The notes under the pieces were generated by a model. The model saw only the letters and a program-made list of their open reading frames with translations. It ran no database searches and was not told the DNA's origin. From Lactococcus sp. S-13 (GTDB lineage Bacteria > Bacillota > Bacilli > Lactobacillales > Streptococcaceae): a DNA stretch of 64,000 nucleotides. The stretch spans positions 1,984,001 to 2,048,000 of the forward strand of contig NZ_SDAK01000001.1 in the NCBI RefSeq assembly GCF_004210295.1, read 5' to 3'. Numbering within the stretch: position 1 is the first letter of the stretch; the number at the start of each line of letters is the position of its first letter. This document shows, one piece after another, positions 63,945 to 64,000 of the stretch. A program made the translations under genes and the position numbers.

Positions 63945-64000
63945 TTAGTAATTTTTAACTTGACTAACTTTTTCAGCGTCTAATGAGCTAACGATTGCAC
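63945..64000 (-). CDS. C-terminal end of a minus-strand gene (3' end only)
   Basis: Reading leftwards from the window edge, 17 codons end in AIVSSLDAEKVSQVKNY and a TAA at 63945-63947, just before the bidirectional terminator. The composition looks like real protein and the placement fits a convergent gene. The product cannot be identified from so little. Confidence 0.45.
   Translation of the reverse strand, partial: AIVSSLDAEKVSQVKNY

Overview
The window looks like chromosomal DNA of a Lactococcus species. The main reasons are a RecA of lactococcal type (TTG start, mutM directly upstream), an fhuCBGD-type iron/heme operon with a LysR gene at its end, a peptide transporter laid out like lactococcal optSABCDF with CodY-type boxes, a tandem pair of SerP-like amino acid permeases, and a pbp2B-recR-ddl-murF cluster. 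The species cannot be fixed from sequence alone. Base composition is AT-rich and even, and I see no rRNA, tRNA, insertion sequence, prophage or CRISPR array. Most of the window is core genome.

Layout. 1-1.8 kb: the end of an ECF-type transporter (double ATPase and T protein). 1.9-7.0 kb: an XRE regulator, fhuCBGD, and a LysR regulator broken by one extra A in an A-run. 7.1-8.2 kb: two hypothetical genes on the minus strand. 8.5-11.5 kb: gpmA, then ahpC and ahpF (peroxide reduction). 11.7-17.1 kb: pbp2B, recR, ddl, murF (cell wall and repair). 17.1-24.9 kb: two oligopeptide-binding lipoproteins, two permeases and two ATPases, with consensus promoters and several CodY boxes. 25.2-33.9 kb: prfC, a DEAD-box helicase with a structured leader, era, asnB, mutM, recA. 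33.9-36.7 kb: two paralogous amino acid permeases on the minus strand. 36.9-39.1 kb: ylbF, ylbG, a hypothetical gene and a CYTH protein. 39.4-41.9 kb: the relQ-nadK-rlu operon. 41.9-44.4 kb: a membrane cyclophilin and a lysine/histidine-type permease behind a histidine-rich leader peptide and attenuator. 44.6-46.4 kb: an FMN reductase with apbE. 46.5-50.2 kb: lysS, and a LysR regulator divergent from a YeiH-type exporter. 50.5-52.6 kb: an Rgg regulator divergent from an LPKTG surface protein. 52.7-57.1 kb: thiI, a frameshifted multidrug MFS gene, an azoreductase, an OsmC protein. 57.3-61.3 kb (minus): a Na+/H+ antiporter, a coiled-coil protein, tyrS. 61.4-63.9 kb: pbp1B. The last 56 bases hold the end of another minus-strand gene.

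Points that stand out. (1) A 13-residue leader peptide with four His codons and mutually exclusive RNA pairings sits ahead of the LysP/HisP-like permease. (2) The FMN reductase at 44.6 kb carries an Asp-Ala-Asp-Thr-Gly-Ala-Ser motif like the sites that ApbE flavinylates, and apbE is the next gene. (3) A dispersed, partly palindromic repeat built on AGAGAAAATGCTGACG and CGTCAGTAAATTCTCT lies in at least a dozen intergenic regions and forms a 40-bp tandem array at 57.2 kb. (4) Five genes have an extended -10 box exactly six bases before the ATG and no Shine-Dalgarno, so they may make leaderless mRNAs. (5) Two genes, fhuR and the MFS gene, are each broken by one base in a homopolymer; either could be real or a sequencing error.

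All functional calls come from reading motifs, length and gene order. No database search was run.
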